Below the pieces are notes generated by a model. That model ran no database searches and had not been told where the DNA came from. It worked only from the letters and a program-made list of their open reading frames with translations. The position numbers were made by a program, and so were the translations under genes. Shown here one piece after another: positions 51,192-52,856 of a stretch of DNA of 52,856 bases. Source of the DNA: Acidobacteriota bacterium (GTDB lineage Bacteria; Acidobacteriota; Blastocatellia; RBC074); the NCBI GenBank assembly GCA_022072205.1, contig JAJVID010000044.1, positions 1 to 52,856 on the forward strand, given 5' to 3'. Positions within the stretch are counted from its first letter, which is position 1; every line of letters starts with the position of its first letter.

Positions 51192-52848
51192 ACTGATGAC
51201 CTGATCCTTCGCCGTTTCCGGAGGCCGGACGACCATCCGTATACGCCGCCTCCGCTTTCCCGGATTGTCGGCGGCAGACATAGACTTCGCCGCCACCGAG
51301 CGTGCCGGGAAAGATTTTGACGACCTCGAAATCCCGCTCGATCACTTGCCAGATATCGGGGTGATAGGCTTTGACCTCGACCGGTATGGTGTAAACAAGC
51401 CAGACCGTCGCGTGCGCTTGCCGGATCGCTTCCAATTCAGATTGCGCTTCGGCTACCGACCAGTGCGGAGCGAAATAGCGTCCGTAATCCATCGCAGCCA
51501 GCCCAACGGCGACTACGGCGTCGCCCGGCTGGCGATGCCGCTCGACGTAATCGCGCGCGCCGGTGAAATCCTGCTTCGGCAAACGATAATTGCGCGGCAC
51601 AGTCGCGGCTGAGGCCGCAATGATCAAACCCATCAACGTCAGCCCTGCAGCCGTCGCCAGCCGTTCGCGGCCCGCCCCGGGAATCAGCGACAACAACAAG
51701 CGCGGCAAAGCCATCGCCCCCCGCGCGACGATCAACAACGCAAATCCCATTGAAAAGAAAAAGAATCGCGGCCACAGATTGTGACCTAACGCCAGCATCA
51801 AGCCGCCAGCCAGCAGCGCCGGCAGAACCAAAGCCAGTCCCGCGCGCCAATCACGTCTGAGCAAACTCAACCAGCCGACGCCCACCAGCGCCCCGCCGCA
51901 CAAAACCACCGCGATTCCCGAAAACCCGACGCGCAAGCTGCGCACGCTCTCCGTGATCACCCAGAGTGGATTCGTCCATTCCGACGGCAAAGAAACTTCG
52001 TGCAAACCGGTCTGCAAAAATTCCGGCAGCGCCAGCGCGTGCAATTGCAGCGTCAAACTTCCGCAAAGCAACCACGCCACAATCGGCGGCCAATTCACTC
52101 TGCCGATGATGGGCTGCGCGCCAGACTCCCGGCTTTTCGGCCTGACCAGAACATTGAATGAAAGCAGGACGTGCGTGGCAGCCACAAAAGCCATTGTCAT
52201 ATGCATCCACGCTCCCAATGCCACCGCGACCGCGTAGCCCAACCACCACCGCCACTTGTTGCGCGATAACGCTTCGAGCCACAGCCAGGTGGCCAGCAGC
52301 GTGAAGCAAAGCAATCCCATGTAGCCGCGCGCGTTTTGCGAAAACCAGATGTGATGATAAGAAACGGTCATCAACGCGCAGGCCAGCAGCGCTTCGCGCA
52401 CGTCAAGCAACCGGCGTCCCAGAAAAAATAAGGCCCAGATGCTGCCTACGCCGAAGATCACCGACGGCAATCGCAGCGCCCAGGCGCTTTCGCCGAAAAC
52501 GGCGAACGAGAAGCGCGCCAGCACGGAGAAGAACATGTGCTGATTTTGCGACGGGAAGCGCGTGATGATTTCGCCGAGCGGCAAGCGCGCGAAATCCACC
52601 AGCGTAAGGACCTCATCGTGCCAAAGATCAGTATCGAGCCGCCACAATCTCAACGCCAATGCAAGCAGGCTCAGAGCGGCAAGCGCAATCCACACTGTCC
52701 GGCTGGTCTTGATCGAGGAATCCAACGCCGCAACATCTTTCGCAGGCTGACGCCTCCTCCAGACAATTCCGCCGATGATCAACACCACGCCGTGCATGGC
52801 CAGCAACGCGCGAAACAGCGTCGCGCCCCAGCCGAGCGTCCGTGACAT
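51172..52848 (-). CDS. Glycosyltransferase family 39-type membrane protein (start possibly beyond the window)
   Basis: At least 558 residues, with about 12 helices. [20 protein letters not shown] in the first loop carries the acidic D-E pair of PMT/ArnT-like GT39 enzymes, followed by [19 protein letters not shown] and [20 protein letters not shown]. It probably transfers sugar from a polyprenyl phosphate to a glycan or protein in the periplasm. The frame is open to the right edge (no stop between 52848 and 52856), so an upstream start is possible. The 60 residues before the core are atypically hydrophobic. Confidence 0.82.
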   Translation of the reverse strand: MSRTLGWGATLFRALLAMHGVVLIIGGIVWRRRQPAKDVAALDSSIKTSRTVWIALAALSLLALALRLWRLDTDLWHDEVLTLVDFARLPLGEIITRFPSQNQHMFFSVLARFSFAVFGESAWALRLPSVIFGVGSIWALFFLGRRLLDVREALLACALMTVSYHHIWFSQNARGYMGLLCFTLLATWLWLEALSRNKWRWWLGYAVAVALGAWMHMTMAFVAATHVLLSFNVLVRPKSRESGAQPIIGRVNWPPIVAWLLCGSLTLQLHALALPEFLQTGLHEVSLPSEWTNPLWVITESVRSLRVGFSGIAVVLCGGALVGVGWLSLLRRDWRAGLALVLPALLAGGLMLALGHNLWPRFFFFSMGFALLIVARGAMALPRLLLSLIPGAGRERLATAAGLTLMGLIIAASAATVPRNYRLPKQDFTGARDYVERHRQPGDAVVAVGLAAMDYGRYFAPHWSVAEAQSELEAIRQAHATVWLVYTIPVEVKAYHPDIWQVIERDFEVVKIFPGTLGGGEVYVCRRQSGKAEAAYTDGRPASGNGEGSGHQYAGKEN

Positions 52849-52856
52849 GTCGCTCA

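Overview
The window looks like a chromosomal segment of an Acidobacteriota bacterium, probably class Blastocatellia. The strongest marker is the lipoprotein at 45127-47268, which carries the C-terminal domain known as TIGR03437, greatly expanded in Acidobacteria. A Ser/Thr kinase fused to an FGE-like domain, a Uma2 endonuclease, a TAT-exported Gfo/Idh/MocA oxidoreductase and many intergenic inverted repeats agree with this. The assignment is inference; no rRNA or marker phylogeny is available here.

Layout. (1) 1-4080 is a decaying toxin-antitoxin (TA) island. It holds a RelE/Phd-type pair, a nuclease/DUF2283 pair, a nucleotidyltransferase/Xre pair, a DUF4256 gene, tail fragments of xre, DUF2283 and metX genes, and a truncated alkD-like start. 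A second partial metX tail at 249-332 lies in the same orientation as the intact metX tail at the other end, so the island may have entered at the metX 3' end. (2) 4082-10366 is housekeeping: metX-metY, a NicO-type Ni/Co transporter, an exported oxidoreductase, a Uma2 protein and a 51-residue membrane peptide. (3) 10406-23232 holds a kinase, a TPR protein, a CDP-alcohol phosphatidyltransferase, biotin carboxylase, an M48 protease, a biotin carrier protein, two zinc-ribbon proteins with GspG-like ends, and a D-aminoacylase-type amidohydrolase. (4) 23233-52848 is almost entirely minus-strand and is a surface-glycan locus. It has two GT4 and three GT2 glycosyltransferases, four large GT-C-type membrane proteins, RfbF, two methyltransferases, an epimerase, ATP sulfurylase-APS kinase, one sulfatase, two alkaline-phosphatase-superfamily enzymes, a GH30-like lipoprotein, an FAD oxidoreductase and an ICMT-like membrane methyltransferase.

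How the genes work together. Many neighbours in region 4 overlap by four bases, which implies translational coupling. The content suggests assembly, trimming and decoration of an extracellular polysaccharide or glycolipid, with CDP-sugar, C-methyl and possibly sulfate or phosphodiester chemistry. No flippase, polymerase or sulfotransferase is recognised inside the window, so the locus probably continues past the right edge.

The most promising leads for something new are the nucleotidyltransferase/Xre operon with its palindrome-overlapped promoter, the island between metX tails, the two zinc-ribbon/GspG-tail proteins, and the twin phosphatase-family genes coupled to a mini membrane protein next to sat-cysC.
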